Shown piece after piece: positions 32,213-41,655 of a stretch of 64,000 nt of DNA. How positions within the stretch are numbered: the first letter of the stretch is position 1; each line of letters opens with the position of its first letter. The position numbers were made by a program, and so were the translations under genes. The notes beneath the pieces were generated by a model that was not told the origin of the DNA, searched no databases, and saw nothing but the letters and a program-made list of their open reading frames with translations. Origin of the DNA: G963664585 sp963664585 (GTDB taxonomy: Bacteria; Bacillota; Clostridia; Oscillospirales; Ruminococcaceae); contig CAXXEO010000017.1 of assembly GCA_963664585.2 (NCBI GenBank), positions 186,001 to 250,000 on the forward strand, read 5' to 3'.

Positions 32213-33178
32213 TTATTTGCAACCTTGACAAAGAAAACAGGAAACAAAGTGGTTTGGCGAAATCTCTCTGAGTTGCGGTTCACTTTGCCGACACTTTTCA
32301 AAAACATAGCTGCAGCGGCTATGAAAACGGCATTCGGCAGGCGGATTGATAGGTGAGGCAATTTCTCCTTTCATGAGAATGCGCTCACCGCGGTCGTGCA
32401 GGCTGGGCACTGGAATCGCCGAAAGCAGCGCCTTGGTATAGGGATGGACGGGATTAGCAAACAACTCGTCTGACGGAGCCTTTTCGATGAGCCTGCCAAG
32501 ATACATGACCGCAATATCATCCGAAAAGTGATACACCACAGAAAGGTCATGAGTAATGAACATATATGTGAGTTCCATTTCAGTCTGCAGCGTTTTCATC
32601 AGATTGAGAATCTGTGCCTGAATCGAAACATCGAGCGCCGAAACAGGCTCGTCACAGACAATGAACTTTGGATTCAGGGCGAGCGCGCGGGCAATGCCGA
32701 TGCGCTGGCGGCGCCCGCCGTCGAGTTCATGAGGGTAGGTATTATAGAGCCGTCCGGCGAGTCCCACCGTTTCCATAAGCTCGGCTACCTTTTGCTGTCG
32801 GGCAACCTTGTCGGGCAGCATATTGTGCAACTTGAGCGGTTCCCCAATCGTCTGGCCGATGGTCATACGGGGATTGAGTGATGAGAAGGGGTCTTGGAAA
32901 ATAATCTGCATCTCACGGCGTTTATGACGCAGTTGCTCTGGATTCAACGTACTTACGTCCTCCCCCTCAAACAGTACCTTTCCGGCGGTAGGCTCCAAAA
33001 GTCTGAGAATGGTGCGGCCGAGTGTGGACTTTCCGCATCCGGATTCACCCACCACGCCAAGCGTCCTACCCTTTTCAATGGTGAAGGAAACATCATCCAC
33101 CGCATGCAGAAGGCCTTTTTTGGTGTTAAAGTACTTTTTAAGTCCTTGCACTTCGAGCAGTGGTTGGCTATCACTCAT
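32213..33178 (-). CDS. Oligopeptide/dipeptide ABC transporter ATPase, DppF/OppF type
   Basis: 321 residues. Walker A GVVGESGCGKSTLGRTI, Q-loop IIFQDPFSSLNPRMTIG, Walker B KFIVCDEPVSALDVSIQ, and the OppF C-terminal Fe-S-like Cys segment (CRFHSRCSYVFEKC...CFLCQGC). The signature motif is LDGGRRQRIGIA rather than LSGGQ, so Ser and Gln are changed. It overlaps the upstream ATPase gene by 8 bases. It energises peptide-type uptake with the partner ATPase. Confidence 0.88.
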   Translation of the reverse strand: MSDSQPLLEVQGLKKYFNTKKGLLHAVDDVSFTIEKGRTLGVVGESGCGKSTLGRTILRLLEPTAGKVLFEGEDVSTLNPEQLRHKRREMQIIFQDPFSSLNPRMTIGQTIGEPLKLHNMLPDKVARQQKVAELMETVGLAGRLYNTYPHELDGGRRQRIGIARALALNPKFIVCDEPVSALDVSIQAQILNLMKTLQTEMELTYMFITHDLSVVYHFSDDIAVMYLGRLIEKAPSDELFANPVHPYTKALLSAIPVPSLHDRGERILMKGEIASPINPPAECRFHSRCSYVFEKCRQSEPQLREISPNHFVSCFLCQGCK

Positions 33179-34187
33179 CCTGAATCACTCCCTTGGTGTT
33201 AATGTTATCCGGGGTATAAAGATGGCAGACAGCAAAGTGTTCTTCATTGCGATAAACCTTGTCCGGCTGCTTTTGACTGCATATCTCCATGGCAAAGTTA
33301 CAGCGCGGGCAGAAGGCGCAGCCGGCAGGCAGATTACTCGGATCCGGCATAAGACCCTTAATCGGTTTAAGCATGGCGGTACGGTTCTTCATATTGGGCA
33401 GCGAGTTGAATAACCCTTTAGTGTAGGGATGCCGTGTATTATCGAAGATGTCCTCAAGGGTGCCATGCTCTACCACCCTCCCAGCGTAGATGACTGAAAC
33501 GGTGTCACAGATATCGGCCACGATACCAAGGTCATGGGTAATCATCAGCATGGAGGTATTATATTTTTTGCGCAGATCTTTCATCATTTCAAGCACCTGT
33601 GCCTGAATAGTCACATCGAGTGCTGTCGTTGGTTCGTCGGCAATCAGGAGGTCCGGATTGCAGGATAGAGCAATGGCGATCACCACCCGCTGCTTCATGC
33701 CGCCCGAGAACTGATGAGGATACTCGTGTCCGCGCTCGCCCGGTATCCCAACCAGCTCCAGCATCTCTCTGGCGCGGATAAGCGCCTGATTATGATTCAT
33801 CTTCTCGTGCAGCTTGATGACCTCGGCAATCTGCTCTTCCACCTGCATAACGGGGTTGAGTGAGGTCATTGGGTCCTGAAAAATCATCGAAACCGACTTG
33901 CCGCGGATCTTCTGCATCTGATGTTCGGTCTTGGCGAGGATGCTCTCGCCGTTTAAGCGGATCGTACCGCTAACAATTATACCCGGCGGATCGGGCACCA
34001 GCTTGAGAATCGAAAGGCCGGTGGTCGTCTTGCCTGCGCCTGTTTCACCCACAAGACCCATTGTCTTGCCTCGCTCGATTTTAAGGTCAAGCCCGTTGAC
34101 CGCCTTGACCACGCTTTCACGGGTGCGATATTCTACAACCAGATTTTCTATCTCCAAGGTATATGGAGAGATGTCTTTTTCTTTCAT
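33171..34187 (-). CDS. Oligopeptide/dipeptide ABC transporter ATPase, DppD/OppD type
   Basis: 338 residues; AGGAGG before ATG 34187. Walker A GLVGETGAGKTTTGLSI, signature FSGGMKQRVVIAIAL, Walker B LLIADEPTTALDVTIQ, and the C-terminal C-rich oligopeptide domain (CAFCPRCNFAMEIC). Canonical motifs, so this is likely the fully active half of the ATPase pair. Confidence 0.9.
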   Translation of the reverse strand: MKEKDISPYTLEIENLVVEYRTRESVVKAVNGLDLKIERGKTMGLVGETGAGKTTTGLSILKLVPDPPGIIVSGTIRLNGESILAKTEHQMQKIRGKSVSMIFQDPMTSLNPVMQVEEQIAEVIKLHEKMNHNQALIRAREMLELVGIPGERGHEYPHQFSGGMKQRVVIAIALSCNPDLLIADEPTTALDVTIQAQVLEMMKDLRKKYNTSMLMITHDLGIVADICDTVSVIYAGRVVEHGTLEDIFDNTRHPYTKGLFNSLPNMKNRTAMLKPIKGLMPDPSNLPAGCAFCPRCNFAMEICSQKQPDKVYRNEEHFAVCHLYTPDNINTKGVIQDE

Positions 34188-34200
34188 AATCGCACCTCCT

Positions 34201-35094
34201 CTATTTTAGTCTGGGGTCAAGCGCATCACGCAGTCCATCGCCCATCAGGTTAAGTGCCAGTATGGTGAGCATGATCACGATACCGGGGATAACCGACATA
34301 TAGCTGTAATCACGGATATAAATTCGTCCGCCTGAAAGCAGCGCTCCCCATTCCGGCGCAGGCGCCTGTACGCCCATACCGAGGAAAGAGAGGGCCGAGG
34401 TATTGTACATCGCCTGCGCGACACGCAATGTCGCCTGTACAATGATTGGTGCCATACAGTTAGGGAGTATATGTCGCAGGAGGATGGTGCTGTCCTTGGC
34501 GCCAATCGCCCGGGCTGCCTCGATATACTCTACATCGCGCACTGTAAGCACCGCGCCTCGAACCACCCGTGCCAGCGATGGGATCGCCGAAAAGCCGAGT
34601 GCCAAAATAAGGTTTGTAGTGTTAGGCCCAAGCGCCGCCACGATCACGATGGCAAACATCGTCATCGGGATGCCGTTTAATACATCAGTAGCACGCATGA
34701 TGATATTGTCAATGGTTTTACCAAAGTATCCGGCGATGGCGCCGAGTGCTCCGCCGATTGTCATCCCGATGGCGACCGATGAGAAACTTACCAGCAGAGT
34801 ACTGCGGCTGCCGTGCACAATTCTGGCAAGAAGGTCACGGCCAAATTCATCGGTGCCAAACAAGTGCTGGGCCGATGGCCACTGAAGCCGCTGTGAGATA
34901 TCCTGTTCGATGACCTGGGTGTTATAGTTGTAGAGCAGGTCGGCCGAAAGAGCGACGATAAACAGTAGCGTCATAAAAACCAAGCCAAGCATGGCGGCTT
35001 TATTTTTACTAAGTCGGATTGCGGCGTCCTGCCACAGGCTTACCTTCTTAGTCTCTTTGCTTAAATCCTTGGGCACAGTAATTGTACTTTGCAT
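34201..35094 (-). CDS. Dipeptide/oligopeptide ABC permease, DppC type
   Basis: 297 residues from ATG 35094 (GGGGG nine bases upstream; a GTG lies two codons earlier). N-terminal membrane anchor, HLFGTDEFGRDLLARIVHGS, then five membrane segments with the EAA loop YIEAARAIGAKDSTILLRHI. It forms the membrane channel with the DppB-type protein encoded just upstream. Confidence 0.9.
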   Translation of the reverse strand: MQSTITVPKDLSKETKKVSLWQDAAIRLSKNKAAMLGLVFMTLLFIVALSADLLYNYNTQVIEQDISQRLQWPSAQHLFGTDEFGRDLLARIVHGSRSTLLVSFSSVAIGMTIGGALGAIAGYFGKTIDNIIMRATDVLNGIPMTMFAIVIVAALGPNTTNLILALGFSAIPSLARVVRGAVLTVRDVEYIEAARAIGAKDSTILLRHILPNCMAPIIVQATLRVAQAMYNTSALSFLGMGVQAPAPEWGALLSGGRIYIRDYSYMSVIPGIVIMLTILALNLMGDGLRDALDPRLK

Positions 35095-35109
35095 CTTCAC
35101 ATGCCCCCT

Positions 35110-36039
35110 TTATGAGTAGATAGACTTGATGCGCGGATCAAAAAATCCATACAGCAGGTCAACCACCAGATTGATAATCGAAAAGGTAACGCTAAACAGG
35201 ATTACGCAGCCAAGGGTCATGGGCACATCCCGTCCGTTGACCGCCTGCACCATCAGTCTGCCGAGTCCCGGCCAGGCAAAGACCGTTTCAGTCAGCACCG
35301 CGCCGCCGAGCAGACCGCCGAACTGAATGCCAACCACCGTTAAAGTGGGAATGATGGCGTTTTGAAAGGCGTGTTTGATAATGACAACGCCCTTGTCAAG
35401 GCCCTTGGCGTAGGCGGTACGTATGTAGTCCTGCCGGATAGTCTCAAGCATGCTGGAGCGGGTGGTACGCGCGATGGCGGCCATGTTCATAAAACCGATA
35501 GCGATCGAAGGCAGCACATAGCTGCGCCATCCGTGGCCGGCGCCCTGTGCGGGCAGCCAGCCGAGCTGGAGCGAAAAGAACAGCATTAACATCAGCGCGA
35601 GCCAGAAGGCGGGCATCGAGATACCCACCAGAGAAAATACCATACTGGCATTATCAAAAATCGTATTCTGCTTCACCGCCGCTATAATGCCCAGCGGAAT
35701 AGCAAGGAGAACAGACACCGCTGCCGAGACCAATGCTAACTTCAGGGTACTGGGGTACCGGGCGACAACCTCGTCAGTCACCGGGCGTTTTGACACATAG
35801 GATGTGCCGAGGTCACCGTGCATGAAATTCCACATATAGCGGCCGTACTGCACAATCATAGGGTCGTTGAGCCCCAACTCGGCTCGCTTCGCGGCAATGG
35901 CATCGGCCGATGCCTGGTCGCCCAGAATCAGCGCGACAGGATCGCCGGGCGCCAGGCTCATAATTGCGAACACAATAAAGGTTACGCCAATCAGGACCGG
36001 TATCATTGCCAGAATCCGTTTTAAAATATACTTTAGCAT
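35110..36039 (-). CDS. Dipeptide/oligopeptide ABC permease, DppB type
   Basis: 309 residues; AGGAGGTATT precedes ATG 36039. MLKYILKRILAMIPVLIGVT start, six membrane segments, EAA loop YIRTAYAKGLDKGVVIIKHA, and FDPRIK near the end, all standard for DppB/OppB. It follows the binding-protein gene after a hairpin that may reduce its expression relative to the binding protein. Confidence 0.9.
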   Translation of the reverse strand: MLKYILKRILAMIPVLIGVTFIVFAIMSLAPGDPVALILGDQASADAIAAKRAELGLNDPMIVQYGRYMWNFMHGDLGTSYVSKRPVTDEVVARYPSTLKLALVSAAVSVLLAIPLGIIAAVKQNTIFDNASMVFSLVGISMPAFWLALMLMLFFSLQLGWLPAQGAGHGWRSYVLPSIAIGFMNMAAIARTTRSSMLETIRQDYIRTAYAKGLDKGVVIIKHAFQNAIIPTLTVVGIQFGGLLGGAVLTETVFAWPGLGRLMVQAVNGRDVPMTLGCVILFSVTFSIINLVVDLLYGFFDPRIKSIYS

Positions 36040-36108
36040 AATACCTCCTATTACTTATATAGGAAAATCCTTTGTTTCTAAATCCGAAAAGCAGTAGGCT
36101 AAACCAGA

Positions 36109-36140
36109 AATCTGCTAATCCTTTAGAGGATCAGCAGATT
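36109..36140 (-). terminator. Hairpin between binding protein and permease genes
   Basis: AATCTGCTAATCC, TTTAGA, GGATCAGCAGATT: a 13-bp stem with one mismatch and no strong T-run on the minus strand. It probably acts as an attenuator or mRNA stabiliser giving excess binding protein. Confidence 0.5.
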
Positions 36141-36177
36141 CTTATTTACAAAAAATCTTAGCCGACACTGGTAAAGG

Positions 36178-37725
36178 TTATTTCCAATACATATCCTGAA
36201 AACTTGCATATCCGCTTCCGCTGCAGACTACGCCGGCAAGGTTGGCATCATGTGCTCTGAACCAGACAGACTGGTATAGTGATGGCTGTGGTGAAAGGGT
36301 GTTGACACGGGCGACAATGTCTTCGATAATCGCCTTGCGCGCGGTTGTATCAAGTGTAGCTTTCGCTTTGACCACCATCGCGTCTACCTCGGGGTCATTC
36401 AATACGCCCGGCTTGGATTTACGGCGTTCGGAGTGGTAACGGGTGACATAGGTCAGCGCATTGGAAGGACTCCAGGAGAAGATAGAGGCTACATAATCGC
36501 CCGAATTCATCTTGGCAAAGTTTGTGGCAGTATCCATCGGAACGACCTCCGCCTTAATGCCGATCTTAGCAAGATTGCTCTGAATGATAGTGGCAATACC
36601 AACGCGGGTTTCATTTGTGCAGAGAATTGGAAGGGTTACGCTGGCGGGATCGCCGCCCCACGCTTTTAAATACTCTTTGGCTTTGTCAAGATCAAAGGTA
36701 GCCGCATTGCGTTGTGTGGATTCAGCATAGCCCATCGAGATAGCTGAATAGTTTACCATGCCGAAGCCGTTGAGGGCACCGCCGATGATGTCTTTGCGGT
36801 TAATCGCACAATTGATGGCATTGCGAAAATCGGCGCTGTTTAGGGGAGCTTTATCAAGGTTCAGGCCGAGCACGACATTATCGACGCTGTTGATCTCTTC
36901 AACCTTGATCTTGTTATTGGCCTTGAGCTTGGCGACATCTGCGCCGTTGACTTCCCAAACAAAGTCGACCTCGCCGGCCTCAAGGGCGATGGCCCGGGAA
37001 GCGCCCTCGGGGATAACAGTAAACTTTAAAGTCTTGATTTTCGCCTTGTGGGCAGGATCAAAGTAATTGTCGAACGCCACGAAAGTAAGTTCGTTGCCAT
37101 AGACCCAATTGGACAGCTTATACGGCCCCGTACCGATGGGGTTTTTATTAAAATCATTTCCTTGGGCAAGCGGACCCTTTGGCATAATATAGTTGTAGTG
37201 GTAACCCAGATCGTAGAGCAGACCGGCATATGGGGTGGCTGTTGTCAGCTTGACTGTATATTTGTCAATCGCTTCAACCTTTGCAATGTTGCTGGTATAG
37301 CCTACAGAGCCGGGAATGGTTTTGACATAGTTTATGGTGGCAACGACATCATCGGCGGTAAAATCATCGTCATTGTGGAACTTAACACCTTGGCGGAGCT
37401 TAAACGTCCACTCGACGTCGCCCTTGATGTCATAGCTCTCAGCCAGATCAAGCACCGGCTCAAGGGTTCCGTTGTCGATGCGTACCAGGCCATTGTAAGT
37501 AAGGTTGTTCATACCGACCGAGATCAGAGAATCGTGGTCATAAGTGGTCAACGAAGGTGGTTCGCTGGTAAAGGCTACCTTAAGGGTATCCTTTTTAGGC
37601 GCTGAGGACGCAGTCCCTGTGCTACCGGCAGAAACACTGCTTGTTTTGCCGCCGCATCCTGCGGTCGTGCTAAGTACGAAAATCGCTACAATTAGTAAAC
37701 AGCAAATCTTGTGCAGTCTTTTCAT
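36178..37725 (-). CDS. Peptide-type ABC substrate-binding lipoprotein (family 5)
   Basis: 515 residues; GAGGTG before ATG 37725. Lipoprotein signal with lipobox near residue 24 (LSTTAGC), then an SBP_bac_5 fold: AFTSEPPSLTTYDHDSLISV, LEPVLDLAESYDIKGDVEWT, FKLRQGVKFHNDDDFTADDV. It binds substrate outside the membrane. Family 5 covers peptides, nickel, opines and other amphiphiles; the linked ATC-hydrolase and M20 genes suggest a peptide-like or thiazoline-type ligand. Confidence 0.88.
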   Translation of the reverse strand: MKRLHKICCLLIVAIFVLSTTAGCGGKTSSVSAGSTGTASSAPKKDTLKVAFTSEPPSLTTYDHDSLISVGMNNLTYNGLVRIDNGTLEPVLDLAESYDIKGDVEWTFKLRQGVKFHNDDDFTADDVVATINYVKTIPGSVGYTSNIAKVEAIDKYTVKLTTATPYAGLLYDLGYHYNYIMPKGPLAQGNDFNKNPIGTGPYKLSNWVYGNELTFVAFDNYFDPAHKAKIKTLKFTVIPEGASRAIALEAGEVDFVWEVNGADVAKLKANNKIKVEEINSVDNVVLGLNLDKAPLNSADFRNAINCAINRKDIIGGALNGFGMVNYSAISMGYAESTQRNAATFDLDKAKEYLKAWGGDPASVTLPILCTNETRVGIATIIQSNLAKIGIKAEVVPMDTATNFAKMNSGDYVASIFSWSPSNALTYVTRYHSERRKSKPGVLNDPEVDAMVVKAKATLDTTARKAIIEDIVARVNTLSPQPSLYQSVWFRAHDANLAGVVCSGSGYASFQDMYWK

Positions 37726-37938
37726 TTTCTTTCACCTCATTTTTTCATTGTTTAGTCTCTTGCCTTCTGCCTTATACCCCCGATTCCGGTCAGTAAAAGG
37801 GTCAGTATTGTTCAATACAGCCATTTTATGCTTGTATCTAATATGATTATAGTAATTGACAGTACAAAGGTGGTAATATATAATTCAAATAGCAGTTATC
37901 TATAAAATAGTAGTCATTTTGACAGGAAGGAACGGTAA
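37726..37938. promoter_or_regulatory. Divergent control region for dpp-type operon and lysR
   Basis: It contains ATAATTCAAATAGCAGTTAT, an imperfect LysR-type palindrome (T-N11-A class), and AT-rich promoter-like sequence on both strands. GGAAGGAAC precedes the lysR ATG. The layout fits a LysR activator working on the divergent transport operon. Confidence 0.45.
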
Positions 37939-38871
37939 ATGACGCTGAGTCAGATCAAATATGTACTTGAGATCGCCAAGACAGGATCTATTAACAAAGC
38001 TGCAAGCAATTTGTTTTTCTCCCAATCAATGCTCTCCACGTCGATCAAGCGGTTGGAAGCGGAAATCGGCCAGCAGATTTTTTACCGGACAACCAAGGGC
38101 ATCCGGCTCACCTCCTTTGGTCAGTCGTTTCTTTCCTATCTCCAGCCCATTCAGCTCCAGCTTGACCAGCTGGAAAGTATGATCTCTCACTCCTCATGTG
38201 TCAATTCCGCGACGCTATCGGTGGCAACGAACGGATATTTCTTTATCGACGAGCTGATCAGCAAGCTCCATTGGAAATACCGACAACAGGGGATCCGTGT
38301 GGAGCTTTATGAAGACTATGGCGCGTCCATCGTGGATCTTGTGACCAACCGCATATGTGAGATCGGCTTTATTCGCCTTTGGAGCTGCTACAAACGGGTC
38401 AATATGCGCCAAATCAATTCGATGGGACTAGAGTATTATCCACTTGTAACCAGAAATGTCGGTATCACTATCGGTGAGCACAATCCGTTGTACCATACCG
38501 ACCTGACCGAAATCCACGCCTCTATGCTTGCACAATATCCTGCGATCCTCTATGAATGCATGGATTCCGGCCCCTATGCCGGTATCTTTGATAAGATTGG
38601 CATTCCGTCCGGGTCCAATCGCATCGTTACTAATTCAAGGGCCGCGCTCTATTCCTTTATCCAGCATACGGATGGATATTACCTCAATTCCTTTCATCCT
38701 GAAGAAACAATCAAAAATCGCCCCTCGTTTCCTCAGCCAAGCAAGAAGCTGATGATTAAGGATTGCCCCATCACATCAGAACAGGGGTGGTTCAAGCGAT
38801 CCGACAGTGTTACCTCCCAGCTGGCGACAGAGCTGATTACCGCAGTTTCCGAATACCTGCAGGAATACTAA
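37939..38871 (+). CDS. LysR-family transcriptional regulator
   Basis: 310 residues. The N-terminal winged helix-turn-helix is MTLSQIKYVLEIAKTGSINK then AASNLFFSQSMLSTSIKRLE. The rest is the ligand-binding domain, with a Cys/His-bearing segment near the hinge. It is transcribed away from the Dpp-type operon and is its likely regulator. The effector is probably the transported compound. Convergent terminator at 39017. Confidence 0.85.
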   Translation: MTLSQIKYVLEIAKTGSINKAASNLFFSQSMLSTSIKRLEAEIGQQIFYRTTKGIRLTSFGQSFLSYLQPIQLQLDQLESMISHSSCVNSATLSVATNGYFFIDELISKLHWKYRQQGIRVELYEDYGASIVDLVTNRICEIGFIRLWSCYKRVNMRQINSMGLEYYPLVTRNVGITIGEHNPLYHTDLTEIHASMLAQYPAILYECMDSGPYAGIFDKIGIPSGSNRIVTNSRAALYSFIQHTDGYYLNSFHPEETIKNRPSFPQPSKKLMIKDCPITSEQGWFKRSDSVTSQLATELITAVSEYLQEY

Positions 38872-39016
38872 GTGATATCAGTTTCGGATATATCTATTAT
38901 CGTTATATCATATAGCATAATTACTCCCATGCATATTTCGTATGATTGCTACTATTTTCGTGATAGTTTTGTTCAACATTGCATTGCGAATCGTAAGCTT
39001 TTCCTTTTACATAAGA

Positions 39017-39052
39017 AAAAATCCGCCCGGTAACTAAAACCGGGCGGATTTT
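39017..39052. terminator. Bidirectional terminator
   Basis: AAAATCCGCCCGG, loop, CCGGGCGGATTTT with A- and T-runs on the two sides. It separates lysR from the convergent M20 gene. Confidence 0.85.
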
Positions 39053-39072
39053 CCAATAACGGAGAATCATTT

Positions 39073-39145
39073 TGTATGTATTCCCCCGCCTTCGACGGGG
39101 GAATACATACAGTCTCTTTCGCAATCTACTATGGAATTGCTGTAA
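39073..39145. repeat. Family B repeat; supplies the end of the M20 gene
   Basis: The hairpin TGTATGTATTCCCCCGCC and its complement are followed by AGTCTCTTTCGCAATC then TACTATGGAATTGCTGTAA. The same ordered words occur at 59206-59278 in reverse, and a remnant lies at 58546-58590. On the minus strand TTACAGCAATTCCATAG ends the M20 coding frame. Confidence 0.65.
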
Positions 39146-40505
39146 GCAGAAAACTGCGTTTATAGGACAGCAGGCAGGGGGCGGGGGGAACGACCTCTTC
39201 GGTCATCATGCTCTCCATGAAGGCGACATACTGCTCTCTGGTCATCAGCTGCTCAAAGCTGTCCATGAGAGCGCAGGCATAATCGCCACCGTTTTTCAAA
39301 AGCTTATAGCCTATCAGGGCGAACAGCTTGGCCGGAACGACATAGGCCTCATAGGGGTCGTCGAGCATGGCACTGGGGCTGTGAAATTCGCCGCGGTATC
39401 CACCAGTGTTGAACTGCAGCAACGGCATGACGGCGCTGATATCCCCGTAGTCCCCCGAGCTTTTGGAATGGAAATCCGGGCCGGTGCAGGTCACGGGGAG
39501 GCCGGTGCCGTTGGCAATGATGTCTAGCGCCTCCTCGACGGCTCTGGTGTCCTTTACAGGGCGGATTGGCATGTTGCCGGGAACGGTGGTGATGGTGACA
39601 CCGCAACCGGTGGCGATAGAGCCGGCGCGCATAGCACGGTCAACCTTTTTACTGGCATCGACATAGGCTGGCAGAATCTTGCCCCTGACGGAATACTCCA
39701 TCGTCACTTCATCACTGATGATGTTGGAGGCGCCGGTGACCTTGGTAACGCAGCCGTGTACGCGAACGCAATCCTCATCCCGAAAGGTCTCACGCTGTGC
39801 ATCCACTGCCACCATTGCAAGATTTGCGGCGGCCATGGCATTGATTGCGTCCTGTGGATTGGTCCCGTGAGCCGCCTTGCCTTTGAAGTGGACAGTTTTT
39901 GTGACAAAGCCGTTGCATGAACGGTTGGCGATACAGTATTTTTTCTCTGATCCAGCATGATGTCCCACCGTGATGTCGACGTCGTCCAGAGCCCCGATGC
40001 GCAGCAGCTCGCACTTGCCGCAGCCGTAGCGGACTAACCCCTTTTTGCGCATTTCGTTGCGCAGCTCGACCTGGACATACTCCTCTGCGGGAACGCCGAA
40101 GAAGACGATGTTACCATCCATTGCGGCCTTGACTTCCGGATCGGTCAAAGCAAAGGCAGCTCCCATAACACCAGTGCACTGGGCGTCATGTCCGCAGCAA
40201 TGGGCCGCGCCCGTTTCGGGATTGGCGTCCGCATTGTCCGGTATGGGAAGGCCATCAAACTCACCCATCAGCGCAACGGTCGTTCCCTTATAATTCTTAC
40301 CCTTGAGATAACTTTTCACACCGGTCAAAGCCAGTCCCTCTTGGGTGAAAAGGCCGAACTCCTTCATCTTCTCCGCAAATTTTGCAGCGGTGCGATGCTC
40401 CTGAAATCCTAGCTCGGCATGGTGCCAAATGTCTTTACCAAATGCAATGATCTCTTCCTGATGCTCGTCGATCAGTCGGCAGATCTTTTCCTCAATGATA
40501 TCCAT
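39129..40505 (-). CDS. M20-family amidohydrolase (AbgB-like)
   Basis: 458 residues; AAAGGAG before ATG 40505. Metal-site motifs GAAHCCGHDAQCTGVMGAA, FGVPAEEYVQVELRNEM, DITVGHHAGSE and GPDFHSKSSGDYGDIS place it with M20D aminobenzoyl-glutamate/amidohydrolase enzymes. It cleaves an amide bond in an N-acyl or N-carbamoyl amino acid. With two ATC-hydrolase-like genes nearby, cleaving N-carbamoyl-cysteine is an attractive but unproved role. The last five codons come from a family B repeat, so the native C-terminus was probably lost. Confidence 0.85.
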   Translation of the reverse strand: MDIIEEKICRLIDEHQEEIIAFGKDIWHHAELGFQEHRTAAKFAEKMKEFGLFTQEGLALTGVKSYLKGKNYKGTTVALMGEFDGLPIPDNADANPETGAAHCCGHDAQCTGVMGAAFALTDPEVKAAMDGNIVFFGVPAEEYVQVELRNEMRKKGLVRYGCGKCELLRIGALDDVDITVGHHAGSEKKYCIANRSCNGFVTKTVHFKGKAAHGTNPQDAINAMAAANLAMVAVDAQRETFRDEDCVRVHGCVTKVTGASNIISDEVTMEYSVRGKILPAYVDASKKVDRAMRAGSIATGCGVTITTVPGNMPIRPVKDTRAVEEALDIIANGTGLPVTCTGPDFHSKSSGDYGDISAVMPLLQFNTGGYRGEFHSPSAMLDDPYEAYVVPAKLFALIGYKLLKNGGDYACALMDSFEQLMTREQYVAFMESMMTEEVVPPAPCLLSYKRSFLLTAIP

Positions 40506-40930
40506 ATGTCAGTCTCCTTTCAGAATAGTCCCCAATGATAAAGCAATTCTAACTAAATTTGCAACACAATACAAGGGCATGGGGCCTCTGGGCTTACGGT
40601 AATTCCTGATAGCGATTATCTGTCTGACCAGATAACCCTGTGAGCTAGAAGCACCTTATAAGATTGCGAATATCCCCTGTTTTGCGTTTTTTGAGGGCTT
40701 TTGGCCATGGGGCCTGCCGACGACGGTGAAGGGACGGATACTGAGCATATCTGATGCGGTTATCGCGACGGTATATTGCCGTCTGCGCATATCAAACGGA
40801 CGATACGCGGGCAAGGAATAGAAGACGGATCTCCCCTTTCTATGTTATAATAATCCCAGAGCTGCCCGTCAGCCTGATGTGCTATGAGGGCAGGCCCAAA
40901 AATCAAGGAAGCAAAAGGAGCTGTAAGGAT
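40506..40930. other. Intergenic region with divergent signals
   Basis: No gene is supported. TATAAT at about 40844 may be the -10 box for the small membrane protein. An open plus-strand frame starting at 40754 lacks an RBS and is only the extension of that gene. Confidence 0.35.
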
Positions 40931-41128
40931 ATGCATGAATTCTTGGGGATCCCACTCACGGGTCCCAACAGCTGGCTCGACTGGGGCTTGTGGATCGCAG
41001 TCATTCTGGTGGGATATTTCTGTTTTTGCAACTATTTTAAGCGCTGGACAAAGGAAAAAAAGGAGCTTACCCGGCAGGAACGTCAAAGAATAGAGGCGGA
41101 GCAGGAAGAGATCCAGTCTACGCTGTGA
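40931..41128 (+). CDS. Small single-pass membrane protein
   Basis: 65 residues; AAAAGGAGCTGTAAGGAT precedes ATG 40931. A short N-terminal segment (MHEFLGIPLTGPNSWLDWG) is followed by one membrane helix (LWIAVILVGYFCFCNYF) with two Cys, then a highly charged cytoplasmic helix (KRWTKEKKELTRQERQRIEA). It resembles small scaffold or transporter-accessory proteins. No family is recognised. Confidence 0.55.
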   Translation: MHEFLGIPLTGPNSWLDWGLWIAVILVGYFCFCNYFKRWTKEKKELTRQERQRIEAEQEEIQSTL

Positions 41129-41655
41129 GTAATATACATAGTTTTCTCAAAAGCCAAATCTTGTTTAAGGCTCTTTCCAATCTGGCATACGATTTCTCCG
41201 ATGGATGTTGCCGGCGCAATATCGCAACCGAGCTCATTTGTATCCAGCCGTAAAAACAGTGGTGCAATTCTTTCTGAGGAAGCTAACTTCTAGGAGCAAA
41301 TCTGCGTCCTCTGCCTGCATGTCCTTATTATCTCCCATGGCTTGTGAAACACAAGGTTTAGTCTTCGGTATCTGGATCGTTTCTGTCATCCATACAGGAG
41401 GCTGTTTCAAACTTCATTACCTTTATCAATATCTTTACCCTGATATTTCTTGCTGCTGCGATTTATTTCTAAAAACCTGTACGCTTGACGTTCACAGATC
41501 CAGATCTTTCTGTACACGATTGGCCTGTTTTCGCTTTACTGCAAGTCAAAAATTCTTTAGGATAATGCTCTAAAGAATACGATTCTTATCTTTCAGCTAG
41601 TGCAGTTTTTAGCGTCACTTGACTCCTGAAAAGATCAAAAAAACTAGGCGCAAAG
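41129..41655. other. Degenerate intergenic stretch
   Basis: A minus-strand stretch at about 41130-41290 reads like decayed coding sequence (APLFLRLDTNELGCDIAPAT then SIGEIVCQIGKSLKQD) without a start and with upstream stops; family not recognised. Nothing else. Confidence 0.3.
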
